Positions 18,453 to 27,421 of a stretch of DNA of 64,000 bases are shown piece after piece. Origin of the DNA: Danxiaibacter sp048498555 (lineage in GTDB: Bacteria; Bacteroidota; Bacteroidia; Chitinophagales; Chitinophagaceae). The stretch is taken from assembly GCA_048498555.1 (NCBI GenBank), contig JBEHXT010000001.1:682001-746000 (forward strand), read 5' to 3'. Made by a program: the position numbers and the translations under genes. The notes beneath the pieces were generated by a model. The model was not told the DNA's origin, searched no databases, and was given only the letters and a program-made list of their open reading frames with translations. Each line of letters begins with the position of its first letter. Position 1 is the first letter of the stretch.

Positions 18453-18508
18453 TAGCAGCCTTCGCCCTATCCTTCACAATGTCTAAAAATAATGCGGTTT
18501 CTTGAATA

Positions 18509-18545
18509 AAAAACGTGATGAATCTCTAAAGATCATCACGTTTTT
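18509..18545. terminator. Bidirectional terminator
   Basis: AAAAACGTGATGA (18509-18521) pairs perfectly with TCATCACGTTTTT (18533-18545) around an 11-nt loop, between the convergent hypothetical gene and the DUF3857 gene. Confidence 0.92.
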
Positions 18546-18566
18546 CTTTACTTGCTATTCAAACAA

Positions 18567-20477
18567 TTATTCTTTTTTTACAAAAACAATCCTGCTTCTG
18601 TCAGCTCTGGAAATGTCGTTGTAAAAATCTGCCAGAGTGTTATAGTCGCTGGCAGGGAAAATGCCGTCTTTTCTATTGAACTTACGGATATAATTTATTT
18701 TATTGCCCTCGATAACATACTTCGCTTCATACGATCCGAATATGGTTGAAAGACTCACATTTTTTGGACAGCTTTCTACACCATAGCCTTCGGGTATAGA
18801 TAAGACTACTGAGTCTTCATCCATAAATGGAAAATCAAACGTTATATCATACTGCCTTACAGTATCTTTCTTTAAAGTGCCAGTATACCGCGCCAGGATA
18901 TTGGGCGTCACAAACATTCTTTTGCCTGAAACAGTAGCATAACCCGTTGACTGAAGTTCAAGCAACTCTTTCATTTGGGGCTTGTCCTGTTTTATCTCCT
19001 GGTAGTCAAACGACGTAATGTCGTAAGTTGGCAGGTTAATCTTTTTTTTCAGGTATTCAAGTTGTTCTTTTTTAGAAAGGCTGTTCGTGATCTCGTTTAA
19101 GCCGTCTTGTTGCTCGCAGGCGTATAACGCATTTACTTTTGCATTTAGGCTGCCATCAGGTTTTATTACGCCTTCAACTCTTCTTACCAAAAAATTATCT
19201 TCTGCTGTGTACCTTTTTGTAAATACAACGTGGCCTCCTTTTTCATCAATTAGTAAGGCTTTTCTGTTGCCAGTGAAATCGCCGGTATAGCCTTCTGCTT
19301 TCGTCTGACTTGTACATTCCAACCAAATACTATCTTTTCCCAAAGGCACACATACAGTTGCATGATTAAATTGGTTACTTGGAAAATCTTCTATCATTTC
19401 TTCTGCATCATCTCCGGCTTTTATTAAAACATAGTTTGACTTAATACCTACTTCTTTCAATAATGCAACCATGTAGTTGGAAAGCGCTTTACAGTCACCA
19501 TATTTTTTACTGCTTACAAATGATGCATCAAATGGCTGCCATCCACCAATACCCAATTGAATGCTGATATACCTGCTGTTTTTTTGAAGATAATTGTAAA
19601 GAACGGCAACTTTTTTACGGTCATCTGTAATTCCGTCTGTAAGCGCATGCACTTGTTGCTTTACATTCTCCGGCAGCACATCGCGCCCTTGCAACAATTG
19701 ATTAATAAACTGTCCAAAGCCCTGCCAGGTATTCATGTTCCCTTTATAACCTTCCAATTCAAAATCAGAAGGTGCAACCAACACTGCAGGAGCCAGGTGG
19801 GTTATAGAAGGCGAAAAGACCTCACGCTGAACTGCTTTAAGGTTTTTTATCTGCCATGTATAAATTTTCTTACTTCCATTTTCTGTGATTGAAGGATTAC
19901 CCTCGTAATGAATCTTCTTAAACCTTATGGCGTAATCTTTCGGTGCAATTACAGTCAACTTGCTATTTTCAACCGAGATACTTCTCGCTTTTTGCGGATA
20001 CCAGTCAGGCAGGTCAAACACGCCGTTAAACGCAAGCTCCTGTTCATATTCAACGGTGTAAGGATATGTCCTGTAATAGAAATCATGCTTTTTGTAACGG
20101 GTGTCAGACATCAGCGCACTTTCATCATTCCCGCTCAAGTCCTGCAAATCTTTCTTTTTTACATTTTTTAGCTCTTTGCCATTCGCATCGAAAAGCGTTC
20201 CGTTTATGGAGCTTATATCAACAAGCTTGTTGTAAAACCCTGTGAACGTTGAATAAGCTTCAGCATCTTCATTCAAAATTGTGTAGGCATACTTGACAGT
20301 TACTTTGGCGTCACCGGGAGATTTTATTTCGATAATTATTTCCTCATATCGCTTAACAGCATTCGCCCCGTTTTTTAAAGAGTCTGCAATTGTTGATACC
20401 GGATATTTTACGCCACCACAAAAAGCTGCCGTGCAAGCCATTGCAAAAACAAGGCAGCTCACTATATACTTAATCAT
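18567..20477 (-). CDS. DUF3857/transglutaminase-like protein, apparently with catalytic residues
   Basis: 636 residues with a signal peptide (about 1-20), so exported. The N-terminal half is a DUF3857 beta domain. A transglutaminase core follows with a candidate Cys in KKYGDCKALSNYM, His in QFNHATVCV and an acidic residue in WLECTSQ. The C-terminal third is a beta-rich DUF2569/3858-type extension. The gene lies 3 bp downstream of a paralogue, surely in the same operon. The function of such proteins in Bacteroidota is unknown; a cell-surface peptidase or cross-linking role is only an inference. Confidence 0.85.
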   Translation of the reverse strand: MIKYIVSCLVFAMACTAAFCGGVKYPVSTIADSLKNGANAVKRYEEIIIEIKSPGDAKVTVKYAYTILNEDAEAYSTFTGFYNKLVDISSINGTLFDANGKELKNVKKKDLQDLSGNDESALMSDTRYKKHDFYYRTYPYTVEYEQELAFNGVFDLPDWYPQKARSISVENSKLTVIAPKDYAIRFKKIHYEGNPSITENGSKKIYTWQIKNLKAVQREVFSPSITHLAPAVLVAPSDFELEGYKGNMNTWQGFGQFINQLLQGRDVLPENVKQQVHALTDGITDDRKKVAVLYNYLQKNSRYISIQLGIGGWQPFDASFVSSKKYGDCKALSNYMVALLKEVGIKSNYVLIKAGDDAEEMIEDFPSNQFNHATVCVPLGKDSIWLECTSQTKAEGYTGDFTGNRKALLIDEKGGHVVFTKRYTAEDNFLVRRVEGVIKPDGSLNAKVNALYACEQQDGLNEITNSLSKKEQLEYLKKKINLPTYDITSFDYQEIKQDKPQMKELLELQSTGYATVSGKRMFVTPNILARYTGTLKKDTVRQYDITFDFPFMDEDSVVLSIPEGYGVESCPKNVSLSTIFGSYEAKYVIEGNKINYIRKFNRKDGIFPASDYNTLADFYNDISRADRSRIVFVKKE

Positions 20478-20480
20478 TTT

Positions 20481-22508
20481 CTATATTTTTTTGAATACGA
20501 TTTGTTCGCCTTGTTTGTTAACGATGAAATTAAAGAAGTCACGTAGCGTAGCATAATCATCTGCGCCAAAAACAGCCTTATTAAGTTTGATGCGGCTTCT
20601 CAACTGTATTGCATTGTTGGATTGCATAATGATGTATTCGAACATGCCATCCTCTTCGTTTAATTTTACCCTGGCAGACTTGGGCAGTTCATCCACTTTA
20701 TAACCATCGGGAATAGGCATATTGAAGATGTATGTTTCATCAGCACGGCAGGGCATTTCTACAGGGTATTTCCGCTCCGCGCTTTCAAATGGATTTTTTA
20801 AAGTTGCTTCTGTAAGCATTGGATTAAAATACACGATATCATTTCCCCTAAAATCAAACATCATGTTGTAGCGCACATCCACAGGCAGGTTTAATTGTTT
20901 GATTGAATCTGCGGCTGCGTCAGAGAGCTCTACATCTACCGTCATTCTCTTCTTCAGTTCTTTCAGGAAATCATCGCCTTTACCAATGCCTCCGTTTTCG
21001 CGCAGGCGCAAGGATTCAAAATATCCGAGATGGCTTGCAAAACTTCCTTCCAGTTTTTTATTTTCAGTTTCGTTGATAAAAACCATGGTTGTTTTCTTTT
21101 CCAGCAGAGAATCTGCTTCCAAAGGAACAAGCGCAGGCATAACAGAATCTATAACACGCGCGCTTTTGTTGTACAGATTTAATGGCAGCCTTCCAAACCC
21201 AAGTTTATTGTTGGTGGCATCCAGCATATAATACTGGTCGTCAACTTTCACGCGGCAGATTACATAGTTAAATTTGGTAACCAATGGATAGGTTTCACTT
21301 GGATAACCATTGTCGCGGGTGCTTAGTATCGCAGGTGCAGCATCGTATCCCTGGCTGCGAAATGCTGCTACAAGAAGCAGGTTTATGTCGCCCACGTTTC
21401 CGCTTTTATCCTGGAAAGCTTTTTTTAGTGAACTGGTAAGGTATTTACCTTCATGCGTTTTGCACGTAAAGTTATCCCGGAAGTAAGCGTAGATTTTTTC
21501 AGCCCTGTCTCTGTCAGAAGTAGCACCAGCTGTTGCATTTTTCAAATCGCTATTTAACCAGTTATTGCTGTGGCCAAGTGGCTCGCCAAAACTTTGATCT
21601 TTCAAAAGCCCTTCTGCCAGTTGATACCATGTACCCATGATGTCCTTAACATTTGTTGCTGAATACTTAATCCTTCGAAGCTGAAAATCAATTTTCGCAA
21701 TATAATTGTCAACAGTTGTTATATAGCTTTCCGCTTTTATTGCCGGCACATTCTTTATAGCCCATTTAGCTTTAACCGTATTAGAGAAAATGGTAAAAGA
21801 TTCGGTCCTGTCCATCGCTCCCTCGCCTGGAGACATTATATGATAGGAATCCCTGGAAGTTGAAACCGTATCTATTGCATATGGCAGAAATCCCTGGCGT
21901 GTTACTACATAATCGTAGATATCACTTGGAATGGTAACCGAGTATTGGCTCCATAACCTCGGTGTGCCACCCTGAAACTCCCATGAACGCAGGTGTTGGT
22001 AATACGGTGAAATAATCTTGTACCGGTACTCAATTATTGAGCCTTCCTTAATATTGGGGAAGGTAAACTTGCGAATGCTGAAATTTTTGTTGTACTTGTC
22101 TTTGAACAATGAAGCTTTATCAAGTTTGGTTGCCACAACCTTTCCATCTTCGAGATTGTAGGTTACGGCCTCGATGTCTTCGAGCCTTTCTTCAATAGAT
22201 CCATCTACGTACAAAGGAATTTGAACAGTTGCTTCTTTTTCAAAGCTGTTCTTGTTAATCAGCCGGGTACGGCATAACCGGGTGAGCACAAGGGAAAAAT
22301 CTCCCTTATTGTTTCCTTCAAAAACTGTCTCGCCAACATCGGCAAGAATAACGGCATTGGCACTGCTGTCAATACTGTAAACGACAGGTGCGAAATCTTC
22401 TGGTTTAATATCGCCAAACTTATATTTAGCTTTGTCTTTCTGAGCATAGGATACCAGGGCTAGACAAAGGGCAAAGGGAAGCAGGGCGCTAATTTTGGTT
22501 GTTTTCAT
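20481..22508 (-). CDS. DUF3857/transglutaminase-like protein, core Cys and His replaced
   Basis: 675 residues with a signal peptide (about 1-22, ending SYAQ). The layout is the same as its downstream paralogue: DUF3857, transglutaminase-like core, C-terminal beta domain. At the position of the catalytic Cys the sequence reads KSGNVGDINLLL (Val), and at the His position KFNYVICRV (Tyr); only the Asp of YMLDATN is kept. It is thus probably not an active transglutaminase or peptidase. It is the first gene of a two-gene operon (3-bp gap) and diverges from queG across 74 bp. Confidence 0.87.
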   Translation of the reverse strand: MKTTKISALLPFALCLALVSYAQKDKAKYKFGDIKPEDFAPVVYSIDSSANAVILADVGETVFEGNNKGDFSLVLTRLCRTRLINKNSFEKEATVQIPLYVDGSIEERLEDIEAVTYNLEDGKVVATKLDKASLFKDKYNKNFSIRKFTFPNIKEGSIIEYRYKIISPYYQHLRSWEFQGGTPRLWSQYSVTIPSDIYDYVVTRQGFLPYAIDTVSTSRDSYHIMSPGEGAMDRTESFTIFSNTVKAKWAIKNVPAIKAESYITTVDNYIAKIDFQLRRIKYSATNVKDIMGTWYQLAEGLLKDQSFGEPLGHSNNWLNSDLKNATAGATSDRDRAEKIYAYFRDNFTCKTHEGKYLTSSLKKAFQDKSGNVGDINLLLVAAFRSQGYDAAPAILSTRDNGYPSETYPLVTKFNYVICRVKVDDQYYMLDATNNKLGFGRLPLNLYNKSARVIDSVMPALVPLEADSLLEKKTTMVFINETENKKLEGSFASHLGYFESLRLRENGGIGKGDDFLKELKKRMTVDVELSDAAADSIKQLNLPVDVRYNMMFDFRGNDIVYFNPMLTEATLKNPFESAERKYPVEMPCRADETYIFNMPIPDGYKVDELPKSARVKLNEEDGMFEYIIMQSNNAIQLRSRIKLNKAVFGADDYATLRDFFNFIVNKQGEQIVFKKI

Positions 22509-22535
22509 AAAAAGTTAAAAAAGGGTATTTTTTTG

Positions 22536-22569
22536 CAATGTTAAACGTTTTAACAATATAGATACAAAA
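22536..22569 (-). promoter_or_regulatory. Candidate promoter of the DUF3857 operon with a palindrome inside
   Basis: On the minus strand TTTTG (22565-22569), a 21-bp spacer and TAACATTG (22536-22543; one mismatch to TAnnTTTG). The inverted repeat GTTAAA-CGT-TTTAAC (22540-22554) overlaps the -7 end and spacer, a good place for a repressor. Confidence 0.42.
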
Positions 22570-22582
22570 TCGTCGAAAAATT

Positions 22583-23560
22583 TTGAATAACACTGAACAA
22601 ACCTTATTTGTAAAAAGAACTGCGGGCAGGCTTGGATTCGATTATTGCGGAATTGCGAAAGCGGTGCATCTTGACGACGATGCCCGCCGTCTGGAAGCCT
22701 GGCTATCAAAGGGCCTGAATGGAAAAATGCAGTATATGGAGAACCATTTTGACCTGCGGACAAACCCTTCATTACTGGTTCCCGGAGCGAAGTCCGTGAT
22801 TACTTTACTCAAAAATTATTACCCAAAAGATTTTCAAAAAGAGGGTTCACCCAAAATATCCAAGTATGCTTATGGAAAAGATTATCATGAGGTAATCCGT
22901 GCAAGGCTAAAGGAATTTCTTACGACAGTGCAAAATGCCCTTGGCGAAATTAATGGCCGTGGCTTTGTGGATTCCGCGCCGGTTCTGGAAAGAAGCTGGG
23001 CCAATCGTAGCGGCCTGGGGTGGATTGGTAAAAATGGCAATCTTATAACCAAACAACAAGGTTCGTTTTTCTTTATAGCTACATTGATTGTTGATATAGA
23101 ATTGGATTACGATGATGCATTTGCTAAAGATTATTGCGGCAGCTGCCGGCGATGTATTGAAGCCTGCCCTACCGATGCGATAATGGAAGACAAAACGATT
23201 AATGGCAGTAGCTGTATTTCTTATTTTACCATTGAATTGAAGGACGCATTGTTGCCTGACAATATGAAGGGAAAGTTTCAGGATTGGATGTTTGGCTGCG
23301 ATGTTTGCCAGGATGTATGCCCATGGAACCGCTTTAGCAAACCGCACAATGAAAATGCTTTTACACCCATTTCTGAAGTGTTGAATTTATCTTCAAAAGA
23401 GTGGGAAGAAATGACGGAAGAATCGTTTAAAACCATATTCAAGGAATCGCCAATCAAGCGAACTAAGTTTGCCGGCATTAAACGAAACCTGAGCTTTTTG
23501 AACCACGAGGAGCCGAATGGCTCGAGTTTGAACCACGGAGACACCAACGACACGAAGTAA
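22583..23560 (+). CDS. queG: Epoxyqueuosine reductase
   Basis: Last step of queuosine synthesis for tRNA wobble positions, a cobalamin and 4Fe-4S enzyme of the cytoplasm. Two cluster motifs are present: CGSCRRCIEACPTDAI and CDVCQDVCPWNRF. At 325 residues it is slightly longer than usual because of a C-terminal tail (from about residue 305, SFLNHEEPNGSSLNHGDTND) that is encoded by GAACCACGGAG repeat words. The start appears to be a TTG at 22583: a stop lies at 22559-22561 and the first in-frame ATG is about 48 codons in, which would remove conserved sequence. Confidence 0.94.
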   Translation: MNNTEQTLFVKRTAGRLGFDYCGIAKAVHLDDDARRLEAWLSKGLNGKMQYMENHFDLRTNPSLLVPGAKSVITLLKNYYPKDFQKEGSPKISKYAYGKDYHEVIRARLKEFLTTVQNALGEINGRGFVDSAPVLERSWANRSGLGWIGKNGNLITKQQGSFFFIATLIVDIELDYDDAFAKDYCGSCRRCIEACPTDAIMEDKTINGSSCISYFTIELKDALLPDNMKGKFQDWMFGCDVCQDVCPWNRFSKPHNENAFTPISEVLNLSSKEWEEMTEESFKTIFKESPIKRTKFAGIKRNLSFLNHEEPNGSSLNHGDTNDTK

Positions 23561-23682
23561 CACAACGATATTTCCAGTGAAAATCAAATGGTTCATAGAT
23601 ATACGACTAATCGCCGTTGACGCATAACAACGGTTAAATAAACGCCGTGCGCCGTTATATCCCTTTGCCTCCGTGGTTCAAA
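23497..23682. repeat. GAACCACGGAG words facing CTCCGTGGTTC (family I)
   Basis: TTTGAACCACG occurs at 23497 and again with GGAG at 23527-23540, inside the queG 3' end. The exact reverse complement CTCCGTGGTTCAAA is at 23669-23682, 23 bp before bioA. Family I words also occur near 9273-9291 and 37299-37315. Confidence 0.75.
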
Positions 23683-23704
23683 AAAGTTTCCTTTCCTTTG
23701 CGTC

Positions 23705-24994
23705 ATGACAATGATTGAGAAAGACCGTAAATACATCTGGCATCCTTTTACACAACAAAAAAATATGGCAGATCCTCTTGCCATTGTAAAAGGAGAAGGA
23801 ACATTACTTATTGATGCTGACAACAATTCTTATATCGATGCTATAAGCAGCTGGTGGGTTAACCTTCACGGCCACGCGCATCCATACATTGCAGGAAAAT
23901 TATATCAGCAGGCGATGCAGCTGGAACAGGTTATTTTCGCGGGTTTTACGCACCAACCTGCAATTGAGCTTGCAGAACGCCTGATCAATATTTTACCGGG
24001 AAATTTTGCCAAAATATTTTACAGTGACAACGGCTCTACATCTACGGAAGTAGCACTAAAAATGGCTGTGCAATACTGGTGGAACCAACAAAAAAATAAT
24101 CAGGAAGTAAAAAAGAAAAACAAATTGCTGGCGCTTAGAAATTCGTACCACGGCGATACTTTCGGTGCCATGAGCGTTAGTGAACGTAGTGTTTTCACAA
24201 TGGCTTTTCATGACTTGTTGTTTGAAGTAATCTTCATTGATGCTCCTGCTCCAGACAACATCAGTGCTACGAAAGCGCTTATTGGCTCTCACGCAGAAGA
24301 GATTGCGGCATTCATTTACGAGCCTTTGGTTCAGGGTGCCGGCGGCATCCAGATGTACACAGCTGCCATGCTTGATGAATTATTGGCCACCCTTCAACAA
24401 CATGATATTATTTGCATTGCTGATGAAGTGATGACAGGCTTCGGCCGCACAGGCAAACTTTTCAGCAGTGAATACATGCAAAATAAACCTGACATTATTT
24501 GCCTGAGCAAGGGCCTTACAGGTGGAACTATGGCGCTGGGTGTAACAGCATGTACTGAAAAAATTTATAACGCTTATGTAAATGAGGATAAGCTAAAAAC
24601 TTTCTTCCACGGACACTCTTTTACAGCTAACCCTCTCGCATGCACGGCTGCGCTTGCCAGCCTTGATTTATTGTTAAAGCAAGACTGCTTAAAACAGATC
24701 AACTGGCTAAGCGAACAAAACAGGCTATTTGCAAAAGATCTGTCTGAAACCAAGTTCTCCGTTCCTCTGAAAAATATCCGCACGCAGGGAACTATACTTG
24801 CTTTCGAAATTGCAGAAGGAAAGGATGAATACTTAAACAATATCAGCACCACTTTTACAAAAAAGGCTTTATCACATGGCGTATACCTGAGGCCGCTGGG
24901 TAATACGGTTTACATCATGCCTCCATATTGCATTACGGCGGAGGAATATAAAAAGGTAAAAGAGGTGATAGTTAGTATATTAATGGAAAATTGA
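23705..24994 (+). CDS. bioA: Adenosylmethionine--8-amino-7-oxononanoate aminotransferase
   Basis: PLP enzyme of biotin synthesis that makes 7,8-diaminopelargonate, using S-adenosylmethionine as amino donor. It has 429 residues. Substrate-site features YIWHPFTQ and ISSWWVNLHGH are typical of BioA, which separates it from other class III aminotransferases. The PLP Lys is residue 269 in CLSKGLTGGTMALG. No other bio genes are adjacent. The last codons and the TGA stop lie inside a TTGACAATTG repeat arm, which faces the convergent SRPBCC gene. Confidence 0.95.
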   Translation: MTMIEKDRKYIWHPFTQQKNMADPLAIVKGEGTLLIDADNNSYIDAISSWWVNLHGHAHPYIAGKLYQQAMQLEQVIFAGFTHQPAIELAERLINILPGNFAKIFYSDNGSTSTEVALKMAVQYWWNQQKNNQEVKKKNKLLALRNSYHGDTFGAMSVSERSVFTMAFHDLLFEVIFIDAPAPDNISATKALIGSHAEEIAAFIYEPLVQGAGGIQMYTAAMLDELLATLQQHDIICIADEVMTGFGRTGKLFSSEYMQNKPDIICLSKGLTGGTMALGVTACTEKIYNAYVNEDKLKTFFHGHSFTANPLACTAALASLDLLLKQDCLKQINWLSEQNRLFAKDLSETKFSVPLKNIRTQGTILAFEIAEGKDEYLNNISTTFTKKALSHGVYLRPLGNTVYIMPPYCITAEEYKKVKEVIVSILMEN

Positions 24995-25056
24995 CAGTTG
25001 ACAATTGAAAATGATTGACACGGATTCATTGTCAATTTCCCATTTTCAATTGTCAA
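24990..25056. repeat. Inverted CAATTG word repeat holding two stop codons (family C)
   Basis: TTGACAATTGAAAATG at 24998-25013 pairs perfectly with CATTTTCAATTGTCAA at 25041-25056. The bioA stop (24992-24994) is in the left array and the SRPBCC stop (25053-25055) is in the right arm. No other terminator is visible in this convergent gap. Confidence 0.85.
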
Positions 25057-25541
25057 TTATTTTCTACTATTTTCTTCAAATTCGCGAGGCTTTTTTCCAT
25101 ATTGCCGCCAAGGATTTTGTCGTTCATCATGCTGCTGATTTTCTGCCAGGGGTACCATTTAATATGCTCTTCGAACTGCCATTGCACAGTACTGATATTA
25201 CCTGAAGAAATTATTTGTATCGAAGATAGCTGCAAGGAATTGCCGGACTTCCATTGATGTTGCCATTTATTAGGTTCTTTCTTCACAAGTGTGATGATCA
25301 TATTTCCGTAAAAGGCTTTTACACTATCTGTAGCAGTGATTTTGTATTCGCTGTCTTTTGCGCCTTCCATCCAGTCGTTCCATTTTTGATAATTATCGAT
25401 ATACCCACGAATACTATCCGGGCTCGCAGAAATATCAATGGCTCTTGAAACAAGCACATTGGAGGGAAACAAACTTCCAATTGCCGTCAACAAAATAAAA
25501 AATACCACGAGACTAATTGCACCTAACTTAACTAAACGCAT
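25053..25541 (-). CDS. SRPBCC-family (START/polyketide cyclase-like) membrane-anchored protein
   Basis: 162 residues. A hydrophobic N-terminal helix (about 4-24, LGAISLVVFFILLTAIG) probably anchors it in the membrane, with the rest outside. The remainder, beginning SRAIDISASPDSIRGYIDN and containing WNDWMEG, matches the SRPBCC hydrophobic-ligand-binding fold. The ligand is unknown. The final codons are encoded by the family C repeat shared with bioA. Confidence 0.8.
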   Translation of the reverse strand: MRLVKLGAISLVVFFILLTAIGSLFPSNVLVSRAIDISASPDSIRGYIDNYQKWNDWMEGAKDSEYKITATDSVKAFYGNMIITLVKKEPNKWQHQWKSGNSLQLSSIQIISSGNISTVQWQFEEHIKWYPWQKISSMMNDKILGGNMEKSLANLKKIVENN

Positions 25542-25634
25542 TGCTATTTGTTGAATTTAGCCTTATCGAAAAATTGAACAAGGCTTATTTTTTATTATTT
25601 ATAAATAGAGAACTGCTTAGAATCTATAACACGC

Positions 25635-25672
25635 CTAACGTAAAACGTATAACGTACTACTTACAACTACAA
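25635..25672. repeat. AACGTA word array (family E)
   Basis: ACGCCTAACGTAAAACGTAT-type words end 3 bp before the permease stop codon, between the permease and the SRPBCC gene. Confidence 0.65.
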
Positions 25673-25674
25673 CG

Positions 25675-26781
25675 CTACTCCCACTTGAATACCTTAATTG
25701 CCACAGCATAGATCACAATGCCCCAAATAACCATAATACCTATCTCCTTCCAAACACTAAGCAAATTCGCACCTTCAAAAGCTATGTCGCGCATGGCATT
25801 GTTGAAATGTGTAAGCGGTAACAGGTTACAGAAAAACTGCATCCATTTAGGAAATACATCTACAGGAAAAAATGTACCGGCCAACAGAAACTGAGGCAAC
25901 GTAAAAAGGTTGGCGAAAGGCGGAATAGTACTCTCGTTTTTTGCAACACTACTTACGATAAAACCATATCCCATAAAAACAATCAGCGCAATAAAACTAA
26001 GCACCAATATTTCAAGGAAAGTTATAAAGCCATGCACCAGGGTAAAATGAAAGGCAACTGTTCCTATGCCTACAATAATAATAGCGGTGATCATTTGAAA
26101 TATCACACGCGCCAGTGCTTCGCCCAGAACGATATAAGTTTTTGTAATTGGTGTAGCGAAAAACCTCTTTAATACAAGTTGCTGGCGAAGGCTAAAAAAT
26201 AAAAATGAAACACCAAATACGCCCGCACTCAATAAAGAGAAGCCCAATTGACCAGGTAAAATAAAATCGATCTGCCTGTAAACCCTTCCCGGAATTTGTT
26301 GAACGTCCCGCTGCACGGCAGCAATCGTTGGAGCGTTAGGATAGTGCTGCTCATTAATGCCACCGATAACCGAGTTCAAAATGGATTGCAGGATCTGCAG
26401 GTTCTGCGGTTTAACAGCTTCAGAAGAAGTAAGCTTAACTATGTATGCCGGATTTTGTACATCATTTTTCTGAATATTGATCACAGCGGTGATTCTTCCC
26501 TTTTCCAGGTCTTCCTTTACCTCCAAATCGGTTTTCTCCTTGATTTTGATGCTGGGTATTTGCTTAATCCTTGCATAAACAGGATTTAACGTATCTGATT
26601 TTTTATCAATCGATACATTTAGAGAAATTCCGCTTGAACCGCCGATAAATCCGAAAACCAATATAAAAATGAGAGGAAAACCAATACTGAAAATAACTGC
26701 TGAAGGACTTCTGAAAATTGCCTTTAAACCCGCTCTTGTTATTGCAAGCATTGCCCGTACCTGACTATACTCTTTGTCCAT
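25675..26781 (-). CDS. ABC-2 type transporter permease
   Basis: 368 residues. One membrane helix near the N-terminus (about 20-45), a large extracytoplasmic loop (about 50-170), then five helices in the C-terminal half, the layout of the ABC2_membrane_3 family. FFATPITKTYIVLGEALARV and LPLTHFNNAMRDIAFEGA are typical. No ATPase gene lies next to it in the window, which is unusual for such permeases. The substrate cannot be told. It diverges from the toxin-antitoxin operon. Confidence 0.85.
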   Translation of the reverse strand: MDKEYSQVRAMLAITRAGLKAIFRSPSAVIFSIGFPLIFILVFGFIGGSSGISLNVSIDKKSDTLNPVYARIKQIPSIKIKEKTDLEVKEDLEKGRITAVINIQKNDVQNPAYIVKLTSSEAVKPQNLQILQSILNSVIGGINEQHYPNAPTIAAVQRDVQQIPGRVYRQIDFILPGQLGFSLLSAGVFGVSFLFFSLRQQLVLKRFFATPITKTYIVLGEALARVIFQMITAIIIVGIGTVAFHFTLVHGFITFLEILVLSFIALIVFMGYGFIVSSVAKNESTIPPFANLFTLPQFLLAGTFFPVDVFPKWMQFFCNLLPLTHFNNAMRDIAFEGANLLSVWKEIGIMVIWGIVIYAVAIKVFKWE

Positions 26782-26821
26782 TACTTTAACTTTAAAAAAA
26801 CAAAACTATCTGACAAAAGTG

Positions 26822-26927
26822 AAAAATTCAAAAGTAAAAATTAAAAACCCCGAACTCTGACGGCTCACCTGCAAGCTGGCTTCCAATCATCGAACGGCCA
26901 TTTTGACTTTTGAATTTTGAATTTTGG
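26822..26927. repeat. AAAATTCAAAAGT inverted words (family K)
   Basis: AAAATTCAAAAGT (26823-26835) faces ACTTTTGAATTTT (26906-26918) and a second GAATTTTGG. Similar words lie at 42022-42052. The right arm overlaps the -33 element of the antitoxin promoter. Confidence 0.7.
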
Positions 26928-26954
26928 CTTATACAGACAATTGTCGTATATTTG
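26922..26954 (+). promoter_or_regulatory. Promoter of the RES/Xre toxin-antitoxin operon
   Basis: TTTTG (26922-26926), a 20-bp spacer and a perfect -7 box TATATTTG (26947-26954). Transcription should start near 26961, next to the ATG at 26963, so the mRNA may be almost leaderless. The -33 element is part of the family K repeat. Confidence 0.75.
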
Positions 26955-26962
26955 CAGGACAA

Positions 26963-27421
26963 ATGACGTGTATGACAAAAAAAGCAAAGCCCAAAAAGCT
27001 AAGTCATGGAACAAAATCATTGAGAATAGAGGAGCCTTCTATCCATTATCCCCCTGCAAATAAAAGAATACCTATAGTAGCAGATTTTCCTTATAAAAAA
27101 TTTGAAAAAATAACGTCGCAGGTTCCATTCACGCAGAAAGAATGGGCAAACATTCTCCATCTTTCGGAAAAAACGCTTCAACGCTATTCTAAAGATAATA
27201 AGAGTTTTGAAGGTATTTATGTAGACCGGATCCTTCAACTTGAACAGCTTATTCATATGGGGCTGGAAACATTTACCGATGCAGAGGCACTTTATAGATG
27301 GTTAAAAAGAGAAAAAAACATTTTGGGGCAAACCGTTAATTTTGAATCTTTATACTCAACCCAGGGCATACAGGATATTATCGACGACCTTGGCAGAATT
27401 CAACACGGCGTTTACATATGA
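26963..27421 (+). CDS. Xre/MbcA/ParS-type antitoxin (DUF2384)
   Basis: Antitoxin of a type II pair, about 152 residues from the ATG at 26963 (an ATG at 26972 is also possible; a start at 26924 lies upstream of the promoter's -7 box and is unlikely). The middle carries a helix-turn-helix region (FTQKEWANILHLSEKTLQRY). The C-terminal stretch GIQDIIDDLGRIQHGVYI matches the toxin-binding domain of the ParS/MbcA family. It overlaps the toxin gene by 4 bp (ATGA). It probably represses its own promoter, as is common for the family. Confidence 0.9.
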   Translation: MTCMTKKAKPKKLSHGTKSLRIEEPSIHYPPANKRIPIVADFPYKKFEKITSQVPFTQKEWANILHLSEKTLQRYSKDNKSFEGIYVDRILQLEQLIHMGLETFTDAEALYRWLKREKNILGQTVNFESLYSTQGIQDIIDDLGRIQHGVYI

